From the NCBI RefSeq assembly GCF_003217235.1, contig NZ_QJTF01000002.1:124001-188000 (forward strand): a stretch of DNA of 64,000 bases, given 5' to 3'. The translations under genes and the position numbers were made by a program. Shown here piece by piece: positions 7,879-17,484 of the stretch (position 1 is its first letter; the number at the start of each line of letters is the position of its first letter). This DNA is from Paramesorhizobium leguminum (GTDB lineage: Bacteria > Pseudomonadota > Alphaproteobacteria > Rhizobiales > Rhizobiaceae). The notes below the pieces were generated by a model. It made no database searches. It saw only the letters and a program-made list of their open reading frames with translations, and was not told the DNA's origin.

Positions 7879-9336
7879 CTACCCCCTCTCCAGCCCCAAC
7901 AACCCCTCCACATCCAGACAACCCGCAAGTTCCTCCGCCATCTCATCCAGCGCCCGCTCAACCTCGGCGCGATAAGACACCGTACCGCCCGTTACGCCCA
8001 GCGAGCCAAGCAGCTTCTCCCGAAAGGCATCCGCCCCGAAAAGCCCGTGCAGATAGGTCCCAAACACCCGCCCATCCGGTGACACCGCGCCATCGGGCAC
8101 ACCATTCAAAATAACGGCGGGGCGATTGCAATCCGGCCCGGTTGTCCTGCCCAGATGGATTTCATAACCTTCAAGCGTCACATCGAAAACCACCGAATGC
8201 GCCGTCGAATTGCGCACCGTCTTTTCCGGCTCCATCACCGTCTCGATATCGAGCAGGCCCAGCCCCTCTATCTCGCGGATATCACCCTCTATCCCATCAG
8301 GATCGCGCACCGCGCGGCCCAGCATCTGGTAGCCACCGCAAATGCCGATCACATGGCCGCCGCGTCGCAGGTGCATCTGCAAATCGCGATCCCAGCCATT
8401 CTCGCGAAAGCGCTTCAAATCGCCGATGGTCGATTTCGAGCCGGGGATCACCACCAGCCCTGCATCGGCCGGAAGCCGCTCACCGCTTCGCACCATCACG
8501 ACCTCCACCTGCGGCTCGGCCTTCAACGGATCGAGATCGTCAAAATTGGCGATGCGGTCGAGCACGGGAACGGCGATCTTAAGCGCCCTGCCCTCGCCCT
8601 TGGCGAGCCGCTCCAGCACCACCGAATCCTCCGCTGGCAAGCGCCCCGCCGCTTTCAGCCACGGCACCACGCCAAAGGAGCGCCAGCCGGTGAAGCCTGT
8701 GATCGCCGCAAGGCCATCATCGAACAGCGAAATATCGCCGCGGAACTTGTTGATGAGATATCCAGCGATCATCCGCCGATCCTCTTCGGGAAGGATCGCA
8801 TGGGTGCCGACGATGGAGGCGATCACGCCGCCGCGATCGATGTCGCCGACCAGCACGACCGGCACATTTGCCCGCGCGGCAAACCCCATATTGGCGATGT
8901 CGCCGGCGCGCAGGTTTATCTCCGCCGGGGAGCCCGCGCCTTCCACGATGACAAGATCGGCCCCGGCGCGCACTTCCTCCCAGGACTGCATCACCGCATC
9001 CATCAATTGCGGCTTCAAGCGCTGATATTCCCGGCCTTTCGCCTGTCCCACGACCCGCCCCTGCACGACGATCTGGCTTCCGGTTTCCGATTGCGGCTTG
9101 AGCAGCACGGGATTCATATGCACCGACGACGGCACCCCGCAAGCCAGAGCCTGCAGCCACTGCGCCCGCCCGATCTCGCCGCCATCATCGCTGACGGCGG
9201 CATTGTTCGACATGTTCTGCGGCTTGAACGGGCGCACCTTGAGCCCACGCTTTGCCGCCAGCCGGCAAAGCCCGGCGACCAGCACCGTCTTGCCGACATC
9301 CGAACCCGTTCCCTGCAGCATGATGGCGCGTGTCAT
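7879..9336 (-). CDS. cobQ: Cobyric acid synthase CobQ
   Basis: 485 aa. ATP- and glutamine-dependent amidation of adenosylcobyrinate a,c-diamide to cobyric acid. The N-terminal dethiobiotin-synthetase-like ATPase starts [17 protein letters not shown], followed by [15 protein letters not shown] and [13 protein letters not shown]. The C-terminal glutamine amidotransferase domain has [10 protein letters not shown] (Cys nucleophile) and GTYLHGLF (His). The ATG at 9336 matches the family start; an in-frame ATG at 9378 adds 14 non-homologous residues and has no Shine-Dalgarno. Stands apart from the cobUWN run, with no riboswitch recognisable upstream. Confidence 0.94.
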   Translation of the reverse strand: MTRAIMLQGTGSDVGKTVLVAGLCRLAAKRGLKVRPFKPQNMSNNAAVSDDGGEIGRAQWLQALACGVPSSVHMNPVLLKPQSETGSQIVVQGRVVGQAKGREYQRLKPQLMDAVMQSWEEVRAGADLVIVEGAGSPAEINLRAGDIANMGFAARANVPVVLVGDIDRGGVIASIVGTHAILPEEDRRMIAGYLINKFRGDISLFDDGLAAITGFTGWRSFGVVPWLKAAGRLPAEDSVVLERLAKGEGRALKIAVPVLDRIANFDDLDPLKAEPQVEVVMVRSGERLPADAGLVVIPGSKSTIGDLKRFRENGWDRDLQMHLRRGGHVIGICGGYQMLGRAVRDPDGIEGDIREIEGLGLLDIETVMEPEKTVRNSTAHSVVFDVTLEGYEIHLGRTTGPDCNRPAVILNGVPDGAVSPDGRVFGTYLHGLFGADAFREKLLGSLGVTGGTVSYRAEVERALDEMAEELAGCLDVEGLLGLERG

Positions 9337-9439
9337 GGTTACCTGACTAATCTCTGCAGGCACCTTGGGCAATCGCAAAAAGATTCAAAAAATGCACCGA
9401 TTCAGATTTGCTTAAGCTCTTGCTAACCTGACGGTAACG

Positions 9440-9602
9440 ATGTGGCGCTAGAAAGGAAATCAAGACGGCACGCAACGCCGTCCCCCGCTCCGGATAAGGT
9501 ATTGCGTACCGGAGCTGCATCTCCCGCCGTCGCAGCGTTCTCGCGATAGCGCCATGCGTAGTTTGGCAAAACCGTGCTCTCCCCAGGGACAGCACGGTTT
9601 TT
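9440..9602 (+). ncRNA. Candidate plus-strand small RNA
   Basis: Downstream of the CtrA-like site are consecutive hairpins: GACGGC-ACGCAAC-GCCGTC at about 9464-9482, GCTCCGG with CCGGAGC at about 9488-9516, then a GC-rich part and a rho-independent terminator ending in a T-run. No plus-strand gene follows, so a transcript would be a free-standing RNA of about 150-165 nt. I cannot place it in a named family. The 5' end is a guess. Confidence 0.4.
9568..9602. terminator. Bidirectional rho-independent terminator
   Basis: AAAACCGTGCT (9568-9578) pairs with AGCACGGTTTT (9591-9601) across a 12-base loop. A-run and T-run on either side let it work both for the plus-strand RNA candidate and for the minus-strand gene ending at 9659. 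Confidence 0.8.
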
Positions 9603-9658
9603 GCCGTTTTAGACGAAGCTATCTGGCCCCGCGCATGGGAAAGCGGTGAAGGGATTCT

Positions 9659-12331
9659 TCATTGCTTTCCCTGCTGCCCGGGAACCGTTTGCGACCCGCT
9701 GACCACCTCAGGGACGATGAGAGCCGATGTGAGGCCATGCATATCATCCAGCACCGCCACATCACTGAACCCATCACCGTTGAAATCTCCAACAACGGGC
9801 CAATAACCGTCATATTGACCCTTGATCTGCACCTTGGCCGCCATGAAGGCCCAGCGACAGCCGCTATTGATCAGAATCTTCGTTTCACGCTTACCAAGCA
9901 ACGAGGCGACGATATCCGCCCAGCCATCGTTGTTGAAATCTCCCACCGCCAGGGAAATCCCGCTTGAGGAAGTGTTTTCAAGCGGATTCGGCTTGCGCTC
10001 AAAGTTCTTGCCATCGCCGGCTCCTCGATAAAGGGCGAGCACCGCATCGCTACCCACCGCGAAATCGAGAACTCGATCGCCGTCGAAATCCGTCGCCACC
10101 ACCGAGCGGGCGTTATTCCCCGCGCCGAGATTGAATATAGCGGGATTCGATTCGAAGGCACCGTTCCCGTCGCCGAGGTACACCGACGCTCCCGTATCTC
10201 CCTCTGCTATAAGAAGGTCAGGCTTGCCGTCATTGTTGAAATCCCCGGTGGCCATTCCGGGACCCGCAGCATACGAAAAGATAAATTGGCGAGCGTTAGG
10301 CAGGTCTTGCGGAGAGCCATAAGGCCTGAATAGTCCATAGCCGTCGCCGAGATGGACTTGGAAGACGCCCTCAGCTGACGGGGAAGACGTGCTATATGTC
10401 ACGAACACGACGTCAAGATTGCCATCCCTATTGAAATCGGCAACCGCGCTTACCCCGCCGCCCCGTGTCGACGACATAACCGGAGGATCGAAGTCCCCGT
10501 TGCCCTTGCCTTGCAGGTAAATAATCTCGCCGTTGGCGTTGTTTGCCGCCTTATAGGAACCGGTGACGAGATCGAGGATGCCGTCATTATTGAAATCCCC
10601 CGTTACTGTCCCGACAATGTCGTAGATATCCGTGGGTTGGGTGTTACTATCCGTGGATTGAGAATAAAACGGATGCCACCAGGAGAAGGTGCCGTCGGTC
10701 CGGGCCAGGAAGACATTGACGGCACGTTCCGGCCTGAAGCTTGCTATCGCCAGATCACCGCGGCCGTCTTGGTTGTAATCGCCGGCGGCCATGGCTGTTA
10801 AATACCGCGAATCGCTGTGATTGGTGCTGGAACTCAGGATACGCGCTCCAGGCATCGGGGCGCCGCAATGCTCCTCGCGGTCGGTAATATATGTATACGC
10901 CGCGCGCGCGATAGCATTCCCTCCGCCATTCTCGACGACGACATCGACGGTTCCAACCTGGTGCGAAGGGGTTGTCACCGTCAATTCGGTATCCGAAATA
11001 ATCTGCAGGTCCGTCCCAGCAACCCCACCGAAAGTGACATTGCTCGTCCCAAGGAGATTCGTTCCATGGACAGTCACCTGGGTCTTTCCGTCGATCGACC
11101 CGCTCGATGGCAGTACCCCGTCCTTATTGATGGTCGAGGCCAGGGGAAGAAGGGTTATAATTGCGATGTAGCTTTTGTTATTGTCAACCTTTGTGCAGGC
11201 CAGCACCACAGCGTTGGCACCACACGGAGTGGCGATGTAGAGACGCCCGTTGTCCGGAGTTACCGCCAAGATTTCGGTGTTGGCGTTGCCGATCGGATAA
11301 AAATTATCGGAGGTGACATACCCGTGCAGCATGTCCGTTATCGTGTTCGTCGCGGTAGTGATAACGTAGCCGTTTTTGGTATTCTCAAGGTAGCCGCTTC
11401 CATCCAGAAAATATGCATTTTTTCCATCTGGCGAAAAGGTAATATCCGCCAACGGCGGGTATACTAACCCTTTCTTGACGGCTCCTGTGACCGTATCCGT
11501 AGCCACATCAACTACGAGCACCTCGCGGGAAATGTTACCGCCGTAGTCATTTGACGTAATATAGGCTTTCTTCCCATCAGGAGAAAAGCCAATCCCAAAC
11601 GGCGTTGAACCGTCCCAATTCTTGATCATTCCGGTTTGTGTATTCGTTCTTGTATCGATCACCGCTACCGCCGGGGCGTTAGGAATTGTCGCATATGCCT
11701 TGTCCCCGTTTGGAGAAACCGCGACAACCCTCATCCCCATATACCCTTTTGGGGAAGGAGGAATAAAACTTACTCCCTTCGTCGCGATATCGATCACGGC
11801 GATCCCGGGATCCGGATCACCGCTACTGCCGGTAGCGAAAGACACATAGGCGGTCTTCCCATCAGGTGAAAGCGCCATAGAGGGAATACGCAGTTGAAAA
11901 TCCGGCAAATTGATCGTGTCGGTTTGGGTGTTCGTTGCCACATCAATGACGGAGATCGACTTTGTGGAGCCAGGACCACCATTGCTAACGTACACAATTT
12001 TGCCGTCCGGTGACATAGCAATAGCAGTTGGGCCTGCTCCGATATAATTTTTCACGTAGCCCACTTGCATGTTCCGGCCAATATCGATGACAGCAATGGC
12101 GCTATCGCCATTAGGCCAACGCATCGGCTGCAGCACATACCCGACTTTGCCGTCGGGAGTAAGTGCGAATGCGAAAGGAATTTGCCCGTCGTACCCCTCG
12201 ACAATCCCAATCTGCGTATTGGCTGGTGTGGCGTATGCCGGCAACAGCGCCCCCGCCATCAGCCCCGCAGCCATGGCCCACGCCGCGACGAGCCAGCCCC
12301 AATATACTTTCGAAAAATCCTTGAAAATCAT
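9659..12331 (-). CDS. Secreted beta-propeller protein: YVTN repeats, IPT/TIG domain, FG-GAP/VCBS repeats
   Basis: 890 aa. Signal peptide about 1-35 (cleavage near AYA). Residues about 36-395 form a YVTN-type propeller with recurring ALTPDGK, AMSPDGK and FSPDGK loops. An IPT/TIG Ig-like domain follows at about 400-485 (LPSSGSIDGKTQVTVHG, VTFGG). The rest carries about seven FG-GAP motifs with calcium-loop pattern DxNxDGxxD (GDYNQDGRGD, GDFNNDGILD, ADFNRDGNLD, GDFNNDGKPD, GDFNNDGWAD, GDFNGDGFSD). ATG at 12331 with AAGGA upstream. Probably an extracellular binding or adhesion protein; the ligand is unknown. Paralogue of the next gene. Confidence 0.85.
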   Translation of the reverse strand: MIFKDFSKVYWGWLVAAWAMAAGLMAGALLPAYATPANTQIGIVEGYDGQIPFAFALTPDGKVGYVLQPMRWPNGDSAIAVIDIGRNMQVGYVKNYIGAGPTAIAMSPDGKIVYVSNGGPGSTKSISVIDVATNTQTDTINLPDFQLRIPSMALSPDGKTAYVSFATGSSGDPDPGIAVIDIATKGVSFIPPSPKGYMGMRVVAVSPNGDKAYATIPNAPAVAVIDTRTNTQTGMIKNWDGSTPFGIGFSPDGKKAYITSNDYGGNISREVLVVDVATDTVTGAVKKGLVYPPLADITFSPDGKNAYFLDGSGYLENTKNGYVITTATNTITDMLHGYVTSDNFYPIGNANTEILAVTPDNGRLYIATPCGANAVVLACTKVDNNKSYIAIITLLPLASTINKDGVLPSSGSIDGKTQVTVHGTNLLGTSNVTFGGVAGTDLQIISDTELTVTTPSHQVGTVDVVVENGGGNAIARAAYTYITDREEHCGAPMPGARILSSSTNHSDSRYLTAMAAGDYNQDGRGDLAIASFRPERAVNVFLARTDGTFSWWHPFYSQSTDSNTQPTDIYDIVGTVTGDFNNDGILDLVTGSYKAANNANGEIIYLQGKGNGDFDPPVMSSTRGGGVSAVADFNRDGNLDVVFVTYSTSSPSAEGVFQVHLGDGYGLFRPYGSPQDLPNARQFIFSYAAGPGMATGDFNNDGKPDLLIAEGDTGASVYLGDGNGAFESNPAIFNLGAGNNARSVVATDFDGDRVLDFAVGSDAVLALYRGAGDGKNFERKPNPLENTSSSGISLAVGDFNNDGWADIVASLLGKRETKILINSGCRWAFMAAKVQIKGQYDGYWPVVGDFNGDGFSDVAVLDDMHGLTSALIVPEVVSGSQTVPGQQGKQ

Positions 12332-12437
12332 TGTAATATTCCTTCAAAAATCACTCTCCACGCCTGCAAGTGGCACTCGGCGCCGCGAGCGTGCCCCGCC
12401 ATCAGGGCACGCCGCATGAGTGAGGAACTCTGCCCCG

Positions 12438-12624
12438 TTAATCCGAAACAGGTGTGATGTAGGTGTACGCGCCTTTTGCCGTGCCGTTGCCGCCCTTATT
12501 TTCCACGACAACGTCAACGGCGCCCAAATTGCCATCCTTCGACGGAGGCGTAACCACCGTCAGTTCCGTATTGGAGCCGCCGGAGGGACTGTTGGGAGTA
12601 TCCGCCACGATACCCCCGAAGGTG
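12438..12624 (-). pseudogene. Out-of-frame C-terminal end of the neighbouring YVTN/IPT gene
   Basis: On the minus strand, one frame away from the 12514-13812 gene, the sequence reads VTFGG, then TELTVVTPPS, VDVVVENKGG and GAYTYI before a TAA at 12438-12440. This is the expected second half of the IPT domain and matches the neighbour's VTVTTPS, VDVVVENGGG and AAYTYI. The frame is lost at one extra G around 12624-12625. With that base removed, one gene of 12438-13812 results. Confidence 0.8.
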
Positions 12625-13812
12625 GACGCCGGTCGTATCGAGCAGATTCTCTCCCTTGATGGTCACGATCGTCCCACCCGAAACCGCACCAGAACTCGGC
12701 AAGACCGGCGTAGTGATGACAGCGGCGGCGGGGTGCACCTGTATGACCGATACCTTGTCGGAACCGATGAAAACGACGTAAGCGACATCCCCCGCCTTAT
12801 CGGGGTCGGTATCAGGGCGAAATGCCACCCCGTTGGGATGATTGCCCTCGAATTCGTCCAGATTGACCGTGCCAGTCTGGGTGTCGCTTGTGATATCGAT
12901 CACCGACACCGAATTGGAACTATAGCTGGTCACATAGGCAATCGCCGCGTCCGGGTTGAACGCTACAACGGCAGGATTAATGCCATTGAATTTTGCGACC
13001 TCGCCCGTTTGCGTGTGATTGCTGGTTTTGATGACCGACACCGAGCTTGACCCCTGGTTGGTTACATAGGCTTTCGACCCGTCCGGAGCGAAGGCGACAT
13101 TGAGCGGAGTTGTGCCGGTATAGCCCGTAACTGGCTGGGTTTGCGCATTTGACGCAACGTCGATCACGACGACGGACAGCGCGGTCACGACATAAGCGAA
13201 TGTCCCGCTCGGTGCGAATGCCACGTCATGGGCGCCCGCGGCACCATCATAGCCGGCAACCGTGCCGGTTTGGGTGTCAGTCGATGTATCGATTATCGAT
13301 ACAGACGAGGCCGCGTCATTATTGGTCACATAGGCGACGTTCGAACCTTTGGCCGGGTTGAACGCGATGCCATAAGGGTTCGTCCCGGTGTAATTCTGGA
13401 CCGTGCTTGTCGTTGCCAGCTCGTCGGTTCTCGTGTCGATTATGGAAATCGCCGAATGCTGGTGAAGGACATATACTTTGGTCCCATCTACTTTGGTCCC
13501 ATCGGGCGTCACAGCAAGGTTGCCAGGCGAGCTGCCAGCGGGCAAGGTAATGACCTTCAGCTGCTTGTGTGTCTGAGCGTCTATTACCGACACCGTATTC
13601 GACGTGGTGTTGGGCACATATGCTTTCGACCCGTCCGGCATGAAGGCGACGCGATTTGGGCTGACGCCTTTAAATGCGGAGACGCTGGCAATCGCCCTGT
13701 TGCCTGAAGTCGCTTGCGCCGCGTCGGGGATCGCAATCACCGCTACGGCCAGCAGGCCGGCCATGGCGGTGAATATCCGCCATGATGCCGCTTTATAAAG
13801 TAACTTGTTCAT
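12514..13812 (-). CDS. Secreted YVTN beta-propeller protein, frameshifted in its C-terminal IPT domain
   Basis: 432 aa as it stands. Signal peptide about 1-35 (cleavage near AQA). A YVTN propeller covers about 40-375 with repeats such as KAYVPNTTSNTVSVIDAQT, KAYVTNQGSSSVSVIKTS and IAYVTSYSSNSVSVIDIT. An IPT domain begins at about 383 (LPSSGAVSGGTIVTIKGENLL), but after TTGV the frame leaves the family pattern and ends in unrelated Arg/Gly-rich residues. The lost half is at 12438-12624. ATG at 13812 with GGAGG. Sequencing error, recent mutation or slippage cannot be told apart here. Confidence 0.8.
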   Translation of the reverse strand: MNKLLYKAASWRIFTAMAGLLAVAVIAIPDAAQATSGNRAIASVSAFKGVSPNRVAFMPDGSKAYVPNTTSNTVSVIDAQTHKQLKVITLPAGSSPGNLAVTPDGTKVDGTKVYVLHQHSAISIIDTRTDELATTSTVQNYTGTNPYGIAFNPAKGSNVAYVTNNDAASSVSIIDTSTDTQTGTVAGYDGAAGAHDVAFAPSGTFAYVVTALSVVVIDVASNAQTQPVTGYTGTTPLNVAFAPDGSKAYVTNQGSSSVSVIKTSNHTQTGEVAKFNGINPAVVAFNPDAAIAYVTSYSSNSVSVIDITSDTQTGTVNLDEFEGNHPNGVAFRPDTDPDKAGDVAYVVFIGSDKVSVIQVHPAAAVITTPVLPSSGAVSGGTIVTIKGENLLDTTGVHLRGYRGGYSQQSLRRLQYGTDGGYASVEGWQFGRR

Positions 13813-14257
13813 CTTCTTTCCTCCATTTAAAAAAATTACTCATATGCATGGTTTCTAATTCTCAGGATAAATGCCTGCGTAATTCAGATCACCCGGATGA
13901 AGGGCGAATTTCATAATATCAATGCGCGCGAACTGGACGTTGCGTAATTCTATCTGTGGTAGTATTGCCGATTCGTTGAGCATTTCAATTGCATTTTATC
14001 CACTTGGGAATTTGTCCGGCTTGCCCCTTGCTGCCCCGATCTAAGCGAGCCATTGCCGCAGCAAATCGGAGGCGAAGATTTATCCGCGCCTTATTGGCTG
14101 CTTGTCGCTATTCCGATAAGAATTGTCGTGAGCAAGACGCTTAATTACCGGGTTAGGCGCTTGCATGGGAATCAAGGGAAAAATTGCCCAGCCGGCCAAA
14201 CAGGACGCCGGCGGGGAACATAAAATCTTCGTGCTGTTGCAAATGGGAGAATATCTG
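13813..14257. other. 445-bp intergenic region upstream of two divergent genes
   Basis: Holds the promoters of the YVTN gene (minus) and the binding-protein gene proX (plus). It is less GC-rich than its surroundings near 13815-13860 and 13975-14000. A frame continuing upstream of proX (from 14165) lacks a Shine-Dalgarno and a signal peptide and is not coding. I recognise no repeat family, riboswitch or RNA gene. Confidence 0.5.
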
Positions 14258-15259
14258 ATGAAGAAGCTTCTTGCTTCCACGATTCTGGTCGCCGGTATCG
14301 TGGGATTTAGCGGAATGGCATCGGCCGCCGAGTGCGGCGATGTGACAATCGCCAGCATGAACTGGCAATCGGCCGAGGTTCTGGCCAATCTCGATAGGCT
14401 TATTCTCACCGAAGGGTACGGCTGCAAGGCCGAGCTCATCTCCGGCGATACGGTGCCGACCATCACCTCCATGATCGAAAAGGGCGAGCCGGACATCGCG
14501 CCGGAAGGCTGGGTCGATTTCCTACCGGATGTCGTCGCCCAAGGCACGAAGGAAGGCAAGATCGTCTCCGTCTCGAAGGCGCTTTCGCAAGGCGGCGTAT
14601 CGGGCTGGTGGATCCCGAAATACATCGCCGACGCCCATCCCGATATCAAGACCATTGCCGATGCGCTGAAGCATCCCGAACTTTTCCCCGCGCCGGAAGA
14701 ACCCGGCAAGGGCGCCGTGGTCAACGGTCCTGCGGGCTGGGGCGGCACGCGCGTGACGACGCAGTTCTTCAAGGCCTATGGGGGCGAAAAGGCCGGCTTC
14801 GTGCTGGTCGACAGCGGCACGTCCGCCGGTCTCGACGGATCGATCGCCAAGGCCTACGAGCGCAAGGAAGGCTGGATGGGCTTTTATTGGGAGCCGACCG
14901 CGCTTCTGGGCAAATACGAGATGGTCAAGCTCGGCCATGGCGTCCCCTTCGACGAAGCGGAGTGGAAGCGCTGCAACACGGTAGAAAGCTGCGCCGATCC
15001 CAAGCCCAATGAATGGCCGAAGGACAATGTCGAGACGCTAGTGACCAAGCCCTTTGCCGACCGCGCCGGCCCCGCGCTGGATTATCTGAAAGCCCGCTCC
15101 TGGACCAACGAAACGGTCAACAAGCTTCTCGCCTGGATGACCGACAACCAGGCCACTGGCGAAGCCGGCGCGAAATATTTCCTCAAGAATAATGAGGATG
15201 TATGGACCAAGTGGGTTTCGCCTGAGGCGGCGGAGAAGATCAAGGCGGCGGTGAAGTAA
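14258..15259 (+). CDS. Glycine betaine/choline-type ABC transporter substrate-binding protein
   Basis: 333 aa OpuAC/ProX-type periplasmic protein. Signal peptide about 1-24 (MKKLLASTILVAGIVG, cleavage near ASA). Typical segments: MNWQSAEVLANL, ISGDTVPTITSMIEKGEPDI, GWWIPKYIAD and GFYWEPTALL; the tryptophans are candidates for the aromatic cage that holds a quaternary amine. ATG at 14258 with GGGAGA upstream. First gene of a proX-W-V set, but separated from proW by a 145-bp hairpin of octamer repeats. Exact substrate (betaine, choline, proline betaine) is open; Bmt and the demethylation genes nearby favour a betaine. Confidence 0.9.
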   Translation: MKKLLASTILVAGIVGFSGMASAAECGDVTIASMNWQSAEVLANLDRLILTEGYGCKAELISGDTVPTITSMIEKGEPDIAPEGWVDFLPDVVAQGTKEGKIVSVSKALSQGGVSGWWIPKYIADAHPDIKTIADALKHPELFPAPEEPGKGAVVNGPAGWGGTRVTTQFFKAYGGEKAGFVLVDSGTSAGLDGSIAKAYERKEGWMGFYWEPTALLGKYEMVKLGHGVPFDEAEWKRCNTVESCADPKPNEWPKDNVETLVTKPFADRAGPALDYLKARSWTNETVNKLLAWMTDNQATGEAGAKYFLKNNEDVWTKWVSPEAAEKIKAAVK

Positions 15260-15262
15260 TTG

Positions 15263-15385
15263 GAGGGCAGTAGGGCAATAAGGCAGTAGGGCAATATGTT
15301 GATTGCCTTGGCTGCGCATTAATCGGATAATTTTTCCTACTGCCCTACTGCCCTACTGCCTTATTGCCTTATTCCCCTACTCCCT
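15263..15385. repeat. Octamer (AGGGCAGT/AGGCAATA) inverted array between proX and proW
   Basis: Starts four bases after the proX stop. Left arm 15263-15297 has GGGCAGTA and GGCAATA units; right arm 15336-15382 has the complementary CTACTGCC and TTATTGCC units. The arms can fold into a long imperfect hairpin. AGGGCAGT is, from memory, the unit of the hypervariable Brucella typing loci. Related arrays: 53081-53132 and 62464-62598. Confidence 0.85.
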
Positions 15386-15407
15386 CGCAAAGGAGACACA
15401 CCACCCA

Positions 15408-16295
15408 ATGGACTGGCTCACCCGCTTCCCTCATATGGACGACACCACGCTGACCGCGTTGAAGAAGTCGATCGATGAGGGCTTCCGGGCATTCACGCGC
15501 GCCTATGGCGACAGGATCGAGACTTTTTTCGATCCGCTGCAATATTTCCTCATCCAGTCCGAGCGCTTCATGACCGGGACGCCCTGGCCGATTATCCTTG
15601 CGCTCATCGCAGGTATTGCCTGGTTCGCCAGCCGCAGCTGGAAAATCGTCGCGGGCACCGTCATCACCCTCCTGCTCATCGGCTTCTTCGGCATGTGGAC
15701 CGATACGATGAAGACGGTATCGATGATCTTCGTCTGCACCGTGCTTTCCATCGCCATCGGCATCCCCATCGGCATCCTCATGTCACGGTCCGACCGGTTT
15801 CAGGGCATCATTAACCCGGTGCTGGACGTGATGCAGACGATGCCGAGCTTCGTCTATTTGATCCCCGTCGTCATGCTCTTGGGCATAGGCCGCGTACCGG
15901 GGCTGATCGCCGTCGTCATCTACGCCATTCCGCCCATCATCCGCTTGACCAATCTGGGCATCAGGCTGGTCGACAAGGATGTGCTGGAAGCCGCCGATGC
16001 CTTCGGCTCGTCAAGCTGGCAGCGCCTCAAGAACGTGCAGATGCCGCTTGCCCTGCCCACCATCATGGCCGGCATCAACCAGACCATCATGATGGCGCTC
16101 GCCATGGTGGTCATCGCCTCCATGATCGGCGTTCAGGGTCTGGGCCAGCCGGTGCTCAAGGCCATCGCCAACCAGTATTTCACGCTGGGCCTCTTCAACG
16201 GCCTCGCCATCGTCGGCATCGCCATCATCTTCGACCGCATAAGCCAGGCCTATGGCAAGCGGCTGCAGAAGCATCTGGAGACGGTCCATGCTTGA
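15408..16295 (+). CDS. Glycine betaine/choline-type ABC transporter permease
   Basis: 295 aa ProW-type permease with about six membrane segments. The conserved cytoplasmic loop for ATPase contact is EAADAFGSSSWQRLKNVQMPLALPTIMAGINQ-like at about residues 193-224. ATG at 15408 (MDWLTRFPHM) is preceded by AAGGAGA. An upstream extension to 15303 would be translated from the octamer repeat and is rejected. Overlaps the ATPase gene by 8 bp. Confidence 0.93.
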   Translation: MDWLTRFPHMDDTTLTALKKSIDEGFRAFTRAYGDRIETFFDPLQYFLIQSERFMTGTPWPIILALIAGIAWFASRSWKIVAGTVITLLLIGFFGMWTDTMKTVSMIFVCTVLSIAIGIPIGILMSRSDRFQGIINPVLDVMQTMPSFVYLIPVVMLLGIGRVPGLIAVVIYAIPPIIRLTNLGIRLVDKDVLEAADAFGSSSWQRLKNVQMPLALPTIMAGINQTIMMALAMVVIASMIGVQGLGQPVLKAIANQYFTLGLFNGLAIVGIAIIFDRISQAYGKRLQKHLETVHA

Positions 16296-17337
16296 GGAAG
16301 ACAAAGGCACGACCGGCATCACCATCCGGAATCTCTACAAGATCTTCGGCGCCAATCCCAAGGCACACATCGACGCCGTAAGAAACGGCATGACCAAGGC
16401 GGAGCTGAACGCCAGACATGGCCATGTCCTTGGCCTGCGGGATATCAACATCGATATGCCTGCCGGCCACATTCAGGTGGTTATGGGCCTGTCCGGGTCG
16501 GGCAAATCCACGCTGATCCGCCATATCAACCGCCTGATCGACCCTACAGCGGGCGAAGTGCTGATCGACGGCGCCGATGTGGTGAAGATGAACGCGGCGG
16601 AGTTGCGCGCCTTCCGTCGCCACAAAACCGCGATGGTCTTCCAGAAATTCGCGCTCCTGCCGCACCGCACCGTTCTGGAAAACGTGGTCTATGGGCTGGA
16701 AATTCAGGGTGTAGCGCGCGCTAAACAACTGGAAGCCGCGCGGCGCTGGATTGCCCGCGTCGGCCTCGAAGGCTTCGAGGACAATTATCCCAACCAACTC
16801 TCCGGCGGCATGCAGCAGCGCGTCGGCCTCGCCCGCGCGCTCGCCAATGACGCGCCGATCCTGCTCATGGACGAGGCGTTTTCCGCGCTCGATCCGCTCA
16901 TACGCATGGACATGCAGTCCGTCCTCCTCGATCTGCAGAAGGAAATCCGCAAGACCGTCGTCTTCATCACCCATGATCTCGACGAGGCATTACGGCTTGG
17001 CGACCGCATCGCCATCCTGCGCAATGGCCAGATCGTCCAGCAGGGTACCGGGCAGGACATCGTGATGAAACCCGCCGATGATTACATTGCCAGCTTCGTC
17101 CAGCACGTCAATCGCGGTCGCGTCATCGTCGTCGAGGCGATCATGAAGCCCGGTATGCATGACAAGGGAGCCGGCCTGCCGTTGGTTCCCCAAGGCACCA
17201 TTCTGGAACACGCCGCGCGTATTATGACCGAAAGGCGCATCGGCGCGCTCCATGTACAGGATGCGGATGGCAAACCCATGGGCTACGTCGATATGCAGAG
17301 TATCATCGCCGCCATGGTCACGCCTGCGGGACCATGA
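16288..17337 (+). CDS. Glycine betaine/choline-type ABC transporter ATP-binding protein
   Basis: 349 aa ProV-type ATPase. Walker A GLSGSGKST at residues 67-75, signature LSGGMQQRVGLARAL, Walker B ILLMDEAFSALDP and switch His in FITHDLDEALRLG. A short C-terminal region (ILEHAARIMTERRIGALHV, GYVDM) resembles a single CBS-like module, as in OpuA/ProV, which may sense ionic strength. Start at 16288 inside the end of the permease gene implies coupled translation. Confidence 0.94.
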   Translation: MLEEDKGTTGITIRNLYKIFGANPKAHIDAVRNGMTKAELNARHGHVLGLRDINIDMPAGHIQVVMGLSGSGKSTLIRHINRLIDPTAGEVLIDGADVVKMNAAELRAFRRHKTAMVFQKFALLPHRTVLENVVYGLEIQGVARAKQLEAARRWIARVGLEGFEDNYPNQLSGGMQQRVGLARALANDAPILLMDEAFSALDPLIRMDMQSVLLDLQKEIRKTVVFITHDLDEALRLGDRIAILRNGQIVQQGTGQDIVMKPADDYIASFVQHVNRGRVIVVEAIMKPGMHDKGAGLPLVPQGTILEHAARIMTERRIGALHVQDADGKPMGYVDMQSIIAAMVTPAGP

Positions 17338-17484
17338 CCGGTCCAGAGAATCGCGAAATCCACCTCACTCTTCACGACTTTTTTACCGTCGCCATTCCAC
17401 CGTTGTAATGCTGCCACGATTCTGGGAAAAGGCTGCCAGCGCATTATTGTTGGAGCAGGGGCAAATGATCTCCTGAAGGCTATT

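Larger units (their letters stand above)
9337..9658. other. Intergenic region between cobQ and the FG-GAP gene
   Basis: Both neighbours lie on the minus strand, so this 322-bp stretch holds the cobQ promoter and the FG-GAP gene terminator. It also has plus-strand structure: TTAA-N7-CTAAC at 9412-9427, close to the CtrA consensus, then a run of hairpins ending in a strong terminator at 9568-9602. Confidence 0.5.
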
